Assembly: GCF_030695125.1 (NCBI RefSeq) | Contig: NZ_JAUYTP010000045.1 | Span: forward strand, 112,223-176,222 | Origin: Allobosea sp. | Lineage (GTDB): Bacteria > Pseudomonadota > Alphaproteobacteria > Rhizobiales > Beijerinckiaceae | Length of the DNA: 64,000 nucleotides | Reading direction: 5' to 3' | Part shown: positions 36,617 through 46,226 of the stretch, piece by piece | Layout: every line of letters starts with the position of its first letter | How positions within the stretch are numbered: the first letter of the stretch is position 1 | Translations under genes and position numbers: made by a program | Notes under the pieces: generated by a model | What the model saw: the letters and a program-made list of their open reading frames with translations, nothing else | Database searches by the model: none | What the model was told of the DNA's origin: nothing

Positions 36617-37465
36617 ATGACCACAGCCGAGCCCGCCGACGCCGCGCAACGCCGCGCAACGCCCCCGACGGTCTGCTACCCCGTCGAGAGCCTGCCGAAG
36701 CCCGACATGGCGCTGCTGACGCAGGCCCGGCAGCAGCTGACGAAGATCGACGAGGTTCTGGTCGCGCCCCGCGACGCAGAGGCCTTCCACGTCCCTGCCG
36801 GCCACTTCTTCCGCATCGTCGGCGTGAACGGCCCGCAGGTCGGCGATCTCAACCTCTGGAATGCGCATGACCTCACGGAGCGGTTCTTCAGCGGCAAGAC
36901 GCGCCAGCTCCACGCCACCCATGTCTCGACGGGCGACCGGCTCTGGAGCAGCATGCCGTCCTTGCGGCCCCTGGCGACGATCACCCACGACACGCTGGCC
37001 TGGTATGGCTGGGACGAGGATGGCGGCGGCATCCACGACGTCATCGGCACGCGCTGCGACCCCTACACCAACCGCCTGCTCTCGGGCGGCGACTACCATC
37101 ATTGCTGCCATTCCAACCTGACGCGGGCTCTGGCGAAGGCGAAGGGGCTGCCGGTGAAGGAGGCCGAGAGGCATGTCCACGACGTGCTCAACGTCTTCAT
37201 GTGCACCGGCTTCACCCGCGACACGCACCAGTATTTCATGAAGGCGAGCCCGGTCCGCCCGGGCGACTACATCGAGTTCTTCGCCGAGATCGACCTGCTC
37301 GGCGCGCTCTCGGCCTGCCCCGGCGGCGATTGCAGCACGACCCATTCCAGCGACGTCGCCGCCTGCTACCCCCTCAAGGTCGAGATCTTCCGCACCGAGC
37401 CGGAGCTGCTGGCGGGCTGGGCCTCGCCGGAGCCCAGCGCCTATCCACGCACGCACGGGCTCTGA
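36617..37465 (+). CDS. DUF1989, urea carboxylase-associated family protein
   Basis: A 282-residue cupin-like protein of the urea carboxylase-associated/aminomethyltransferase-associated family. Motifs: FRIVGVNGPQVGDLNLWN, DRLWSSMPSLRPLATI, CDPYTNRLL and YHHCCHSNL with several potential metal-binding His/Cys. The family is linked to urea amidolyase and guanidine use, but no such genes are here. It begins 23 bases after the cytochrome gene. Confidence 0.85.
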   Translation: MTTAEPADAAQRRATPPTVCYPVESLPKPDMALLTQARQQLTKIDEVLVAPRDAEAFHVPAGHFFRIVGVNGPQVGDLNLWNAHDLTERFFSGKTRQLHATHVSTGDRLWSSMPSLRPLATITHDTLAWYGWDEDGGGIHDVIGTRCDPYTNRLLSGGDYHHCCHSNLTRALAKAKGLPVKEAERHVHDVLNVFMCTGFTRDTHQYFMKASPVRPGDYIEFFAEIDLLGALSACPGGDCSTTHSSDVAACYPLKVEIFRTEPELLAGWASPEPSAYPRTHGL

Positions 37466-37581
37466 GGCGCCAGAACCCGACGCGCAGCCCCTCGGCGGAC
37501 GCCCAAACGTCGCGTTTGACAAAGCTGCCCTTGCGGAAGTCAGATCGGTCGGGACGGAGTGGGTTCCGCGGGGGGATTTTG

Positions 37582-38004
37582 ATGAGGATAGCAGCCTTGG
37601 TGGCCTTCGCCGCCGTGATGTCGGTCGGTACGCCGGCCCTAGCCCAGCAACAGCAGACCGAGATCGTCTTCTGCAACAAGACCGGATCCAAGATCTTCAC
37701 CGCGCTGGCCCATGTCCCTCAGACGACCAAGAAATGGACGCTGACCGCCTGGCAGACGATTCCTGCCGGAGGCTGCAAGAGCGTCGCCCGCTGGAACACC
37801 GCGCTGTTCTACTACTATGCCGAGAAGGAAGGCCGGACCGTCCACTGGCCGGCCAAGGCCGGCGTCGACAAGACCTTCTGCGTGCCCTCGCGCGCCATCA
37901 CCCGCGAGATCGTCGGCGGCACCTGCGCCTCGGGCGAACGCAATGTCGGCTTCAAGGGCACCGTGCCGAACGCAGGCAAGTACACCATCAACCTGAACTC
38001 CTGA
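37582..38004 (+). CDS. DUF1036 exported protein
   Basis: A 140-residue protein. Signal peptide IAALVAFAAVMSVGTPALAQ is followed by the DUF1036 domain: VFCNKTGSKIFTALAH, then WQTIPAGGCKSVARW and YYYAEKEGRTVHWPA. Four Cys are suitable for disulfides. The domain is common in alphaproteobacteria and its role is unknown. It is convergent with the ABC exporter gene, and GGGGGG lies upstream of the ATG. Confidence 0.88.
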   Translation: MRIAALVAFAAVMSVGTPALAQQQQTEIVFCNKTGSKIFTALAHVPQTTKKWTLTAWQTIPAGGCKSVARWNTALFYYYAEKEGRTVHWPAKAGVDKTFCVPSRAITREIVGGTCASGERNVGFKGTVPNAGKYTINLNS

Positions 38005-38026
38005 GCGCGGGCCCCCGAGGCGGCGC

Positions 38027-39805
38027 TCAGGCCGCCTCCAGCCCGAACTGCAGCGCCGCCAGCCGCGCATAGAGCCCGCCGCGCGCCTTGAGCTCGGCGT
38101 GCGTCCCCTCCTCGACGACGCGGCCGTCCTCCATCACCAGAATGCGGTCGGCCGAGAGGATGGTGGCGAGGCGGTGCGCCACGACCAGCGTGGTGCGGCC
38201 CTTCATCAGCGCGTCCAGCGCATCCTGCACCGCGCGCTCGCTTTCGGAATCGAGCGCGCTCGTCGCCTCGTCGAGCAGCAGGATCGGTGCGTCCTTCAGC
38301 ACCGCGCGCGCGATCGCCAGCCGCTGTCGCTGCCCGCCCGACAATGTCACGCCGCGCTCGCCGACGACGGTGTCGTAGCCATCAGGCAACGCCCGGATGA
38401 AGACGTCGGCAGCCGCAAGCCGCGCCGCCTCCTCGACCTGCGCCAGCGTGGCCTCGGGGCGGCCATAGGCGATGTTGTCGCGCACCGAGACGCCGAACAC
38501 GGTCGGCTCCTGCGGCACCAGCGCGAAGCGCTCGCGCCAGGCCTCGGGGTCGGCCTGGGGCGCGGCGACGCCGTCGACGACGACCCGGCCTGAGGCCGGA
38601 TCGAAGAAGCGCAGCGCCAATTGCAGCACCGTGCTCTTGCCCGCTCCCGACGGGCCGACCAGCGCGACGCGCTCGCCGGGCCGCACCGTGAAGCTGAGCT
38701 GCGACAGCGCCGAGACGCTGCGGCCGGGATAGCTGAAGGCGACGTTCTCGAAGGCGAGTTCGCCGCGCGGCGGCTGCGGCATCGCCACCGGGTTGGGCGG
38801 CGCCGCGATGGCGGGCTTCATCGCCAGGATCTCGCCGAGCCGCCCCGCTGCGCCAGCGGCAGCGGAAATCTCGCCATAGACCTCGGAGAGCTGCCCGAGC
38901 GAGCTCGCCGCCAGCACCGCATAGAGCAGGAACTGCGACAGCCGCCCGCCGGTCATGCGGCCCTCGAACACCTCGGTCGCCCCGGTCCAGAGCACCCAGA
39001 CGACGCTCGCGCTGACCAGGAAGATCGCCACGCCCGACAACAGCGCGCGCGAGGCGGTCGCCGCCCGCGAGGCGCCATAGGCCTCATCGGACGCCGATGC
39101 AAAGCGCGCCGCCGTCTGCCGCGAGGCGCCGAAGGACTGCATCGTGCGGATCGCGCCGACCGCCTCCGAAGCGAACGCCGAAGCGTCGGCCAGCCGGTCC
39201 TGCGCCGCCCGGGCGCGCTTGCGCACCGAGCGCCCGGAGAAGACCAGCGGCAGCACGATCAGCGGGATCGCCCCGATCACGATCGCCGAGAGCTGCGGGC
39301 TGGTGGCCACCATCAGCGAAAGGGCGCCGATCGTCATGATCGCATTGCGCAGCGCGATCGAGGCCGTCGAGCCGAAGGTCGACTTGATCTGCGTTGTGTC
39401 GGCCGTCAGCCGCGACACCAGATCGCCGGCCCGGCTCGAATCGAAGAAGGCCGGCTCCAGCCGCGTCAGATGCGAGAACACGTCGGCGCGCAGATCGGCA
39501 ACGATGCGCTCGCCAACCGTCATCACCAGATAGAACCGCGCCGAACTCGCCAGCGCCAGCACCGCCACGACGACGATCAGCAGGATGAAATAGCTGTTGG
39601 CCAGTTGCTGCTCACCGGCCGAGAACCCGACATCGATCACCCGGCGCACTGCCATCGGCAAGGCCAGCGTGGCCGCCGAGGCGATGACCAGCGCCAGCAG
39701 AGCCAGGCCGATCCGCCCCTTGTTCTTCAACGCATAAGGCCAGAACGAAGCCAGCGAGCGGAAATCGGGCCGGGCCTTCTTGTCGTCTTTTTGGTGCTCG
39801 GGCAC
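38027..39805 (-). CDS. ABC exporter, fused membrane and ATPase half-transporter
   Basis: A 592-residue protein. Six membrane helices span about residues 30-310. The ATPase domain has Walker [10 protein letters not shown], the signature [16 protein letters not shown] and Walker [13 protein letters not shown]. It works as a homodimer, MsbA/multidrug-type, exporting lipids or hydrophobic compounds. The GTG at 39805 was chosen because an earlier start (39862) gives a non-homologous leader. It is divergent from rpmE, a usual arrangement in Rhizobiales. Confidence 0.93.
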   Translation of the reverse strand: MPEHQKDDKKARPDFRSLASFWPYALKNKGRIGLALLALVIASAATLALPMAVRRVIDVGFSAGEQQLANSYFILLIVVVAVLALASSARFYLVMTVGERIVADLRADVFSHLTRLEPAFFDSSRAGDLVSRLTADTTQIKSTFGSTASIALRNAIMTIGALSLMVATSPQLSAIVIGAIPLIVLPLVFSGRSVRKRARAAQDRLADASAFASEAVGAIRTMQSFGASRQTAARFASASDEAYGASRAATASRALLSGVAIFLVSASVVWVLWTGATEVFEGRMTGGRLSQFLLYAVLAASSLGQLSEVYGEISAAAGAAGRLGEILAMKPAIAAPPNPVAMPQPPRGELAFENVAFSYPGRSVSALSQLSFTVRPGERVALVGPSGAGKSTVLQLALRFFDPASGRVVVDGVAAPQADPEAWRERFALVPQEPTVFGVSVRDNIAYGRPEATLAQVEEAARLAAADVFIRALPDGYDTVVGERGVTLSGGQRQRLAIARAVLKDAPILLLDEATSALDSESERAVQDALDALMKGRTTLVVAHRLATILSADRILVMEDGRVVEEGTHAELKARGGLYARLAALQFGLEAA

Positions 39806-39954
39806 GCGTCTTTGTCCTGTCCTGCTTGCACTGTCGGCCCGGCTGCGATATGGGCAAGCCACTCCACGACAGGCTCATACGAATTATTCGACGGGCCGGG
39901 CAGGCTTGCCTGCTTGTCGACCACGCCCGTTTATCGACGTTTGAGGATTTAGCC

Positions 39955-40191
39955 ATGGCCAAGACCGGCATCCATCCCGACTACCACACCATCAAGGTCG
40001 TCATGACCAATGGCACGGAATACTTCACGCGTTCGACGCTCGGCAAGGAGGGCGACACCCTCAACCTCGACATCGACCCGACGACGCACCCGGCCTGGAC
40101 CGGCGGCACCCAGCACATGCTGGACCGCGGCGGCCGCGTTTCGCGCTTCAACTCGCGCTTCTCCGCGATCGGCGCGCTCGGCAAGAAGTGA
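39955..40191 (+). CDS. rpmE: 50S ribosomal protein L31
   Basis: A 78-residue L31 with [20 protein letters not shown] and the C-terminal [20 protein letters not shown]. It contains no Cys at all, so it is a zinc-free (C-) form that would not need replacement during zinc starvation. GAGGAT lies upstream of the ATG. A strong terminator ends the transcript 50 bases after the stop. Confidence 0.96.
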   Translation: MAKTGIHPDYHTIKVVMTNGTEYFTRSTLGKEGDTLNLDIDPTTHPAWTGGTQHMLDRGGRVSRFNSRFSAIGALGKK

Positions 40192-40243
40192 ACGTCAGGC
40201 CGTGACCTGACAGCGGGCAGCCTCGCCTGTCCTGATCTGAATC

Positions 40244-40275
40244 AAAACGGCCCGGTCTTTCGACCGGGCCGTTTT
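40244..40275. terminator. Strong bidirectional terminator after rpmE
   Basis: AAAACGGCCCGGTC, loop TTTC, GACCGGGCCGTTTT. A perfect 14-bp stem with A-tract and T-tract on its two sides, serving rpmE and the opposing DUF1465 gene. Confidence 0.9.
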
Positions 40276-40325
40276 CGCTTGAACCTTTGCTGACGGCGTG
40301 ACGCCGTGTCGCAAGCGGGCGGCGC

Positions 40326-40853
40326 TCAGCGCGCCATGCCGAGACGGGCGTGGAGGTTGGCGAGCTGGTCCTGAACCGGATTGGCCTTCTCGATAGGCGC
40401 CTGCGCCGACATCTGGCCTTCGAGATGGCGGATGCGTGCCTGCAGCCGGAAGGAGTGCTCCATCAGGTCGCGAAGGCCCTGCGGCAGCCCCTCGGTCTCG
40501 AGCTGGACTGCCGAGACCATGTGCTCGGGAATGCGGACCTTGTCGTTTTCGGCGCGCGCCTGCTCGGCCGTCATCTCGCCCTCGGCCACGGCCCGCTGCA
40601 CCAGCAGCCAGGAGGCGATCTGCATCAGCCGCGTCGTCAGGCGCATGCTCTCGGTGGCGTAGCTCAGCGCCACCTCGCGCGGCAAAGCCGCCGATTCAGC
40701 CCGGCCCGGCCCGTCGAGATAGGCGGCGGTCTGCTCGACGAGGCCCATCCCCTCGCGAAACAGCACCATGAAGGCGTCGGATTTCACGAAGCCCCGGGCG
40801 AAGGAGATCGCGCCATCATCGGCATCGGTTTCACGAATCAACAGGTCGGTCAT
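40326..40853 (-). CDS. DUF1465 family protein
   Basis: A 175-residue soluble helical protein of DUF1465 (SFARGFVKSDAFMVLFREGM, YATESMRLTTRLMQIASWLL). It is conserved in alphaproteobacteria, often near rpmE and DUF1192 as here, and is often described as a possible regulator. The start at 40853 has GGGAGA upstream. A CtrA box lies about 250 bases further upstream, but a terminator intervenes. Confidence 0.85.
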   Translation of the reverse strand: MTDLLIRETDADDGAISFARGFVKSDAFMVLFREGMGLVEQTAAYLDGPGRAESAALPREVALSYATESMRLTTRLMQIASWLLVQRAVAEGEMTAEQARAENDKVRIPEHMVSAVQLETEGLPQGLRDLMEHSFRLQARIRHLEGQMSAQAPIEKANPVQDQLANLHARLGMAR

Positions 40854-40989
40854 GGCATTGTCTCCCATCGGCACAACACCGTACTCGCTTGGCACGCGTC
40901 ACGGCTCATGCCGTGGTTGTCGCAAGGATAGCGCCGATGCTCCGGACCTGCGACGGTAGGGTATCGTTAACCTTAACGCCGCTACAGAT

Positions 40990-41017
40990 CAAAAAAAGAG
41001 CCGCCCGAAGGCGGCTC
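40990..41017 (-). terminator. Rho-independent terminator
   Basis: GAGCCGCC, loop TTCG, GGCGGCTC followed by seven T on the minus strand. It ends the DUF1192 transcript and/or the candidate small RNA, and separates them from the DUF1465 gene. Confidence 0.9.
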
Positions 41018-41085
41018 GAAGGTCAACAGGGAGGCGTCAAACAGAGCGGGCAGGAGCCACTCACATCCAGACAATCTGGATGTGA
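40990..41085 (-). ncRNA. Candidate small RNA with 5' hairpin and terminator
   Basis: On the minus strand, the intergenic stretch has a perfect 11-bp hairpin (TCACATCCAGA, loop TTG, TCTGGATGTGA), and an unpaired segment with CGCCTCCCTGTTGACC, whose CCUCCC could pair with Shine-Dalgarno sites. It ends with a rho-independent terminator. About 96 nt long. A CtrA box, a TATGAA -10-like element and two GANTC sites lie just upstream. The alternative is the 3' UTR of the DUF1192 mRNA. Confidence 0.45.
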
Positions 41086-41086
41086 C

Positions 41087-41120
41087 GATTCATACTTTGG
41101 AATCGTTAAGCAGCCGTTAA
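41087..41120 (-). promoter_or_regulatory. Candidate cell-cycle promoter: CtrA box and two GANTC sites
   Basis: TTAA-GCAGCCG-TTAA (41106-41120) is an exact TTAA-N7-TTAA CtrA box. GAATC (41100-41104) and GATTC (41087-41091) are CcrM methylation sites flanking TATGAA (minus strand, 41094-41089). If transcription starts near 41082, the CtrA box is centred near -31, as in CtrA-activated promoters. Confidence 0.55.
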
Positions 41121-41143
41121 CGACGGCCGAAGCTGCCGCTTTT

Positions 41144-41344
41144 TCAGTCGGATTTTCGGAAGAACGCGTCCGCCGCGCTGCGCGAGGCGGCTTTTTTCGC
41201 CCGCGCCTCGGCGAGCCGTTCGATCTCGTGCTGCAGCGCCGCCACCCGCAGGTCGATCTCCTCGAGCGACAGCATCGACAGATCCTGCCCGATCTCGTGG
41301 ACCGACTTCGGCTTCGGGCGGTCGTCGTCGGGAAACAGCGACAT
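41144..41344 (-). CDS. DUF1192 family small protein
   Basis: A 66-residue protein: acidic/basic N-terminus (PDDDRPKPKSVHEIGQDLSM) and one helix LSLEEIDLRVAALQHEIERL. It is a typical alphaproteobacterial DUF1192 member of unknown function, probably a small coiled-coil adaptor. It is followed on the same strand by the candidate small RNA region and the DUF1465 gene, and is divergent from trcR. Confidence 0.9.
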   Translation of the reverse strand: MSLFPDDDRPKPKSVHEIGQDLSMLSLEEIDLRVAALQHEIERLAEARAKKAASRSAADAFFRKSD

Positions 41345-41604
41345 GGCGAACTCCGGTTGCGCGGAAACGGCGCAGATTAGAGGCGATGCCGCGCCGGCGC
41401 CACCGCCGCTTCCAGCGCCGCCAGCCGCGCTCCGGTTGTGCTTTTTCTTGGACAGCCGGCCCCGCCTCGCCTATAAGCCGCGCCATCCTGTTCATCGTCG
41501 ATGATGTGGATGGCCGGCCGAAGAGGCCGGTCGGCGCCCGAGAGCTATTGTCCGCGACGTTGCCCCGGCCGAGCGCCGGCTTTCGAAATTCAGGAGACAT
41601 CCCC

Positions 41605-42330
41605 GTGTCGTTACCCCCGCTGATGCCGAAGGCCACCGCGGTCTGGCTGGTCGAGAACACGTCCCTGACCTTCGAGCAGATCGCCGAGTTCTGCAAACTT
41701 CACCCGCTCGAAGTGCGCGGCATCGCCGATGGCGAAGTCGCCGCCGGCATCAAGGGGCTGGACCCGATCAACTCCGGGCAGCTGACCCGCGAGGAACTCG
41801 AGCGCGCCGCCGCCAACCCGGCCCACCACCTCAAGCTCGCCGAGCGCAAGGTGAAGGTGCCGGAGATGAAGAAGGCCAAGGGCCCGCGCTACACCCCCGT
41901 CTCCAAGCGCCAGGACCGCCCCAACGCCATTCTCTGGCTGCTGCGCAACCACCCCGAGCTCAAGGACGCGCAGGTCATCCGCCTGATCGGCACGACCAAG
42001 TCGACGATCGCGCAGATCCGCGACCGCACGCACTGGAACGCCCAGACCCTGTCGCCGATCGACCCGGTCAGCCTCGGCCTGTGCTCGCAGATCGATCTCG
42101 ACTTCGAGGTCGGCCGCGCCGCCAAGGACCGCCCGGCGGTCATCGCCGAAATCGGCTCGACCCTGCTGCCGACGGAGGAGACCACGGCGCCCGAGCCCGC
42201 GCCGCTCAACCAGACCTTCGCCGACATGGGCAAGCCCAAGCGCGAGGAAGAGGCCGCGATCGACGTCAATTCGGTCTTCGCCAAGCTCAAGCAGATGAAG
42301 CGTCCGGTCGACGAGGACGACGACGCCTGA
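41605..42330 (+). CDS. trcR: Cell cycle transcriptional regulator TrcR (DUF1013)
   Basis: A 241-residue DUF1013 protein with N-terminal helix-turn-helix features (AVWLVENTSLTFEQIAEFCK), a second HTH-like segment (VIRLIGTTKSTIAQIRDRTH), and an acidic tail KRPVDEDDDA. Family members are named TrcR, a cell-cycle regulator in alphaproteobacteria. The GTG start at 41605 has CAGGAGA upstream and begins right before the conserved domain. It lies beside DUF1192/DUF1465 and a CtrA box. Confidence 0.88.
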   Translation: MSLPPLMPKATAVWLVENTSLTFEQIAEFCKLHPLEVRGIADGEVAAGIKGLDPINSGQLTREELERAAANPAHHLKLAERKVKVPEMKKAKGPRYTPVSKRQDRPNAILWLLRNHPELKDAQVIRLIGTTKSTIAQIRDRTHWNAQTLSPIDPVSLGLCSQIDLDFEVGRAAKDRPAVIAEIGSTLLPTEETTAPEPAPLNQTFADMGKPKREEEAAIDVNSVFAKLKQMKRPVDEDDDA

Positions 42331-42376
42331 GCGGCCGCTTCTTGCCGATGAGATCTCGCTCTGGCACGCTTCGGGC

Positions 42377-43261
42377 ATGAGCGCCGGCCTCGCCTTCACC
42401 TTTCTGGGAACCGGCGCACCGCCCGTCAGCCTGCGGCGCGCCGGTCCCTCGCATCTCGTCGAGGCCGGCGGCTGCAAGCTGCTGATCGATTGCGGTTCGG
42501 GTGTCAGCCAGCGGCTTGTCGCGGCCGGGCATCGCGGCGCGGACATCGATCTGCTCATCGTCACCCATGAGCATTCCGACCATCTGGTCGACTTCTATCA
42601 GCTCGTCATCTCGTCCTGGCACCAGGGCCGGAACCGCCCCTGGCGCGTGCTGGCGCCGGCCCCCGCGCTCGCCAATCTGCGGGGCCAGTACGAGGCTTTC
42701 GCGCGCGAGCGCGCTTTGCGCATCGCCTTCGAGCAGCGTCCCGATGCCAGCGGCCTCGATGTCGTCTTCGAAGGGTTGCAGGAGGGGCCGGTCGCCGGAC
42801 TCGAGGGCCTCTCCGTGACGGCATTCCTGGTGGACCACAAACCGGTGGAACCGGCCTTCGGGCTGACGCTGAGCGACGGCACGAGCCGGATCGTTTTCTC
42901 CGGGGACACCCGCCTCACCCCGACCCTCGAGCAGGCCGCCGAGAATTGCGATCTGCTCGTCAGCGAAGTCTATGTCGAGAGCCAGATGCCCGTCGTCGCC
43001 GGCATCCGCACGGCCGCCACCGTCGCAGCCGTGAAGAGCTACCATATGACGCCGCAGGTGGTGGGCGACCTGGCGCGCTCGCGCGCCGCCAGGGCCCTGG
43101 CGATCACGCACATCGTGCCGCCCGGCGCCGATACCGCACTGCTTGCCGAGGAAATTCGCGCGAGCGGCTATGCCGGGCCGCTGATCATCGGCGAGGATCT
43201 GATGCGGCTGGAGTTGCCGCAGCGCCTGCTCCGGTGGAACGGCGCGACCATCGGCTTCTAG
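42377..43261 (+). CDS. MBL-fold hydrolase, RNase Z/ElaC-like
   Basis: A 294-residue metallo-beta-lactamase-fold protein. It starts FTFLGTGAPPVSLRRAGPSH and has the zinc motif THEHSDHLVDFY (HxHxDH), a later FSGDTRLTP and the terminal His in ALAITHIVPPG. The arrangement is nearest to arylsulfatase/RNase Z-like members, but the exosite of true tRNase Z is not evident. The substrate is unknown. It follows trcR by 46 bases. Confidence 0.88.
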   Translation: MSAGLAFTFLGTGAPPVSLRRAGPSHLVEAGGCKLLIDCGSGVSQRLVAAGHRGADIDLLIVTHEHSDHLVDFYQLVISSWHQGRNRPWRVLAPAPALANLRGQYEAFARERALRIAFEQRPDASGLDVVFEGLQEGPVAGLEGLSVTAFLVDHKPVEPAFGLTLSDGTSRIVFSGDTRLTPTLEQAAENCDLLVSEVYVESQMPVVAGIRTAATVAAVKSYHMTPQVVGDLARSRAARALAITHIVPPGADTALLAEEIRASGYAGPLIIGEDLMRLELPQRLLRWNGATIGF

Positions 43262-43283
43262 CCCGGCGATCCGCTCCCGCGCC

Positions 43284-45194
43284 CTACCCCAGCCCCTTCG
43301 CCTTCAGCGCCAGCCCGATCTCGTCCAGCACGGCGGGGTCCTCGATCGTCGCCGGCATGGCGTAATCCTCGCCATCGGCGATCTTCTTCATCGTCGCGCG
43401 CAGGATCTTGCCGGAGCGCGTCTTGGGCAGCCGCCCGACCGTCAGCGCCAGCCGGAAGGCGGCGACCGGGCCGATCTTCTCGCGCACCAGCGCCACCAGT
43501 TCGCGCTCGACCGCATCCGGGCTCTGGGTGATGCCGGATTTCAGCACGACGAAGCCGCAGGGCTGCTCGCCCTTGATCGTGTCGCGGATGCCGACGACGG
43601 CGCATTCCGCCACCGCCGGATGCGAGGCCAGCACCTCCTCCATGCCGCCCGTCGAGAGGCGATGGCCGGCGACATTGATGATGTCGTCGGTGCGCCCCAT
43701 GATGAAGACGTAGCCGTCGGCGTCGATGAAGCCGGCATCCGAGGTGTTGTAGAAGCCCGGGAAGGCCGCGAGGTAGGATTCGACGAAGCGCTCGTCGGCC
43801 TGCCACAGCGTCGGCAAGGCGCAGGGCGGCAGCGGCAGCTTGATGACGATCGCGCCCATCGTGCCGGCCGGCACCGGCCGCCCGCCCTCGTCGACGCATT
43901 GCACGTCGTAGCCCGGCATCGGCACCGTCGGGGAGCCCGGCTTCACCGGCAGCAGTTCCAGCCCGATCGGATTTCCGACGATTGGCGAGCCGGTCTCGGT
44001 CTGCCACCAATGGTCGATCACCGGCACCTTCAGGATGTCCTGCGCCCAGACCAGCGTGTCGGGGTCGGCCCGCTCGCCCGCCAGGAACAGCGCCCGGAAC
44101 CGCGAAAGGTCATAGGCCGGCAGCAGCGTCGCCTGCGGATCCTCCTTGCGGATGGCGCGGAAGGCGGTGGGCGCCGTGAACAGCACGACCGCCTTGTGCT
44201 CGGCGATCAGCCGCCAGAAGGCGCCGGCATCGGGCGTGCCGACCGGCTTGCCCTCGTAGAGCACCGAGGTCGCGCCCTGGATCAGCGGCGCGTAGACGAT
44301 GTAGCTGTGGCCGACGACCCAGCCGACATCCGACGCCGTGATCATCACCTCGCCCGGCTTCACGCCGTAGAGATTGTCCATCGTCCACTTCAGCGCGACC
44401 ATGTGGCCGCCATTGTCGCGCACCACGCCCTTGGGCTTACCCGTCGTGCCGGAGGTGTAGAGGATGTAGAGCGGGTCGGTCGCCGCGACGGGGACGCATT
44501 CGGCCCGTCGCCCCTGCGCCTTGGCGGCCGCGACCAGCATGCGCCAGTTCTTGTCGCGGGTGGCGTGCATCGACGCCTCGACCTGAGGCCGCTGCAGGAT
44601 CAGGCAGGTCTGCGGCTTGTGCGCGGAGAGCTCGATGGCCTGGTCGAGCAGCGGCTTGTATTCGACGACGCGGCTGGGCTCGATGCCGCAGGTCGCGGCC
44701 AGGATGACCTTGGGCGTCGCATCCTCGATGCGCGTCGCCAGTTCCTTGGCCGCAAATCCGCCGAACACGACCGAATGCACCGCGCCGATGCGGGCGCAGG
44801 CGAGCATGGCGAAGGCCGCTTCCGGCACCATCGGCATGTAGAGGACGACGCGGTCGCCCTTGCCGACGCCGAGATCCTGCAGCACCGCCGCGAGCGCCCC
44901 GACCTCGTCCAGCATCTGCGCATAGGTGAAGACGCTCTTGCTGCCCGTGACCGGGCTGTCATGGATCAGCGCCGGCTGCTCGCCGCGCCCGTCGCGCACA
45001 TGCCGGTCGAGGGCGTTGAAGCAGGTGTTGCAGGTCGCGTCCGGGAACCAGCGGCCATAGGCGCCCTGGGCGGCATCGAAGATGCGCTGCGGCGGCGAGA
45101 TCCAGTCGATCGTCCGGGCGGCCTCCGCCCAGAACCCCTCCGGATCAGCCTGCCAGCGCCCATAGACCTCGCCGTAGCGGCCCTGCTCCGTCAT
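43284..45194 (-). CDS. prpE: Propionate-CoA ligase (propionyl-CoA synthetase)
   Basis: A 636-residue acyl-AMP-forming ligase. The core has LYILYTSGTTGKPKGVV and DVGWVVGHSYIVYAPLIQGA (PrpE/Acs-type). The C-terminus TRSGKILRATMKKIADGEDY contains the catalytic, acetylatable Lys. The sequence matches PrpE better than acetyl-CoA synthetase. GGGGAGGG lies upstream of the ATG at 45194. No methylcitrate or methylmalonyl genes are adjacent. Confidence 0.93.
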   Translation of the reverse strand: MTEQGRYGEVYGRWQADPEGFWAEAARTIDWISPPQRIFDAAQGAYGRWFPDATCNTCFNALDRHVRDGRGEQPALIHDSPVTGSKSVFTYAQMLDEVGALAAVLQDLGVGKGDRVVLYMPMVPEAAFAMLACARIGAVHSVVFGGFAAKELATRIEDATPKVILAATCGIEPSRVVEYKPLLDQAIELSAHKPQTCLILQRPQVEASMHATRDKNWRMLVAAAKAQGRRAECVPVAATDPLYILYTSGTTGKPKGVVRDNGGHMVALKWTMDNLYGVKPGEVMITASDVGWVVGHSYIVYAPLIQGATSVLYEGKPVGTPDAGAFWRLIAEHKAVVLFTAPTAFRAIRKEDPQATLLPAYDLSRFRALFLAGERADPDTLVWAQDILKVPVIDHWWQTETGSPIVGNPIGLELLPVKPGSPTVPMPGYDVQCVDEGGRPVPAGTMGAIVIKLPLPPCALPTLWQADERFVESYLAAFPGFYNTSDAGFIDADGYVFIMGRTDDIINVAGHRLSTGGMEEVLASHPAVAECAVVGIRDTIKGEQPCGFVVLKSGITQSPDAVERELVALVREKIGPVAAFRLALTVGRLPKTRSGKILRATMKKIADGEDYAMPATIEDPAVLDEIGLALKAKGLG

Positions 45195-45369
45195 GGCACC
45201 CTCCCCTCGCTTTTTTGTTGTCGCCATCCCTTCACAGAGGCGCCGACCGCCGTCGAGAGCGACTTTCGCACATGACGCCCCTGCACCCTTGATCTTCTAC
45301 CGCGCTTCGGGAAATGCCACGGTTGATCTGGCGCAATTGCCCGCCTTCGCCTTTCGGACCCCTCCCGAC

Positions 45370-46131
45370 ATGCTGCTCGACCCCGCCTTCTTCGCCGCCA
45401 TGGTGCCGGCGGTCATTCTCATGGGGCTGTCGAAGGGCGGCTTCTCGGGGCTGGGCCTGCTTTCGCTGCCGCTGATGGCGCAGGTCGTCTCGCCGGTGAC
45501 GGCGGCCGCGATCATGCTGCCCGTGCTGATGTCGCAGGATGTCGTGACCGTCTGGTCCTACCGTCGCGATTTCGACCGCCGCGCGCTGGCGACGCTGCTG
45601 CCCGGCGCCGCCCTCGGCATTTTCGCGGGCTATCTCCTGGCCGCGCGGGTGGCGGACGGCGCCGTCGTGCTGGCGATCGGCCTGATCTCGGTCGTCTTCG
45701 CGCTGCGCAACCTGCTCGCCGGCGGCGGAGCCGAGCGGCCGCCGACGCGGTCGAACTATCCGCAGGGCACGTTCTGGGGCGCGCTCTCGGGCTTCACCAG
45801 CATGATCGCCCATGCCGGCGGGCCGCCCTACCAGATCTACACCATGCCGTTGCGGCTGCCGCCGGCCGTCTTCGTCGGGACGGGGGCGCTGTTCTTCGCG
45901 CTGATCAACGTCATCAAGGTCTTCCCCTACATCGCGCTCGGCCAGTTCACGACCGCCAACCTCACCGCCTCGCTGGCGCTGCTGCCGGTCGCCATCGTCT
46001 CGACGATGGCGGGCGTCTGGCTGGTCCGGAAGGTGCCGGTGAAGCGCTTCTACAAGATCATCTACAGCTTGCTCCTGCTGGTCGGGCTGAAGCTGACCTA
46101 TGACGGGCTGAAGGGACTGCACTGGCTCTGA
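45370..46131 (+). CDS. TauE/SafE (DUF81) family permease
   Basis: A 253-residue membrane protein with about eight helices: MVPAVILMGLSKGGFSGLGL in the first half, and a second repeat with GFTSMIAHAGGPPYQIYTMP. This is the classic motif pair of the family. It is a second TauE/SafE paralogue in the window and only distantly like the one at 15.2 kb. It is divergent from prpE. The cargo is unknown. Confidence 0.88.
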   Translation: MLLDPAFFAAMVPAVILMGLSKGGFSGLGLLSLPLMAQVVSPVTAAAIMLPVLMSQDVVTVWSYRRDFDRRALATLLPGAALGIFAGYLLAARVADGAVVLAIGLISVVFALRNLLAGGGAERPPTRSNYPQGTFWGALSGFTSMIAHAGGPPYQIYTMPLRLPPAVFVGTGALFFALINVIKVFPYIALGQFTTANLTASLALLPVAIVSTMAGVWLVRKVPVKRFYKIIYSLLLLVGLKLTYDGLKGLHWL

Positions 46132-46226
46132 CCTGATGCGCCCGTGCCCCCTTGCGCCCTATCGGACAAAGGGATGGATTACGGTGAAGGCCCGCAGAGG
46201 CTAAGCCGAACGGGAGGGGACACCGC

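Noticed and set aside
40966..40977. Second CtrA box (GTTAACCTTAACG)
   Set aside because: The TTAA half-sites are two bases apart, not seven.
43620..45275. A 551-residue plus-strand open frame
   Set aside because: It is the reverse-strand shadow of prpE, with Arg/Asp/Gly-rich composition and no domains.
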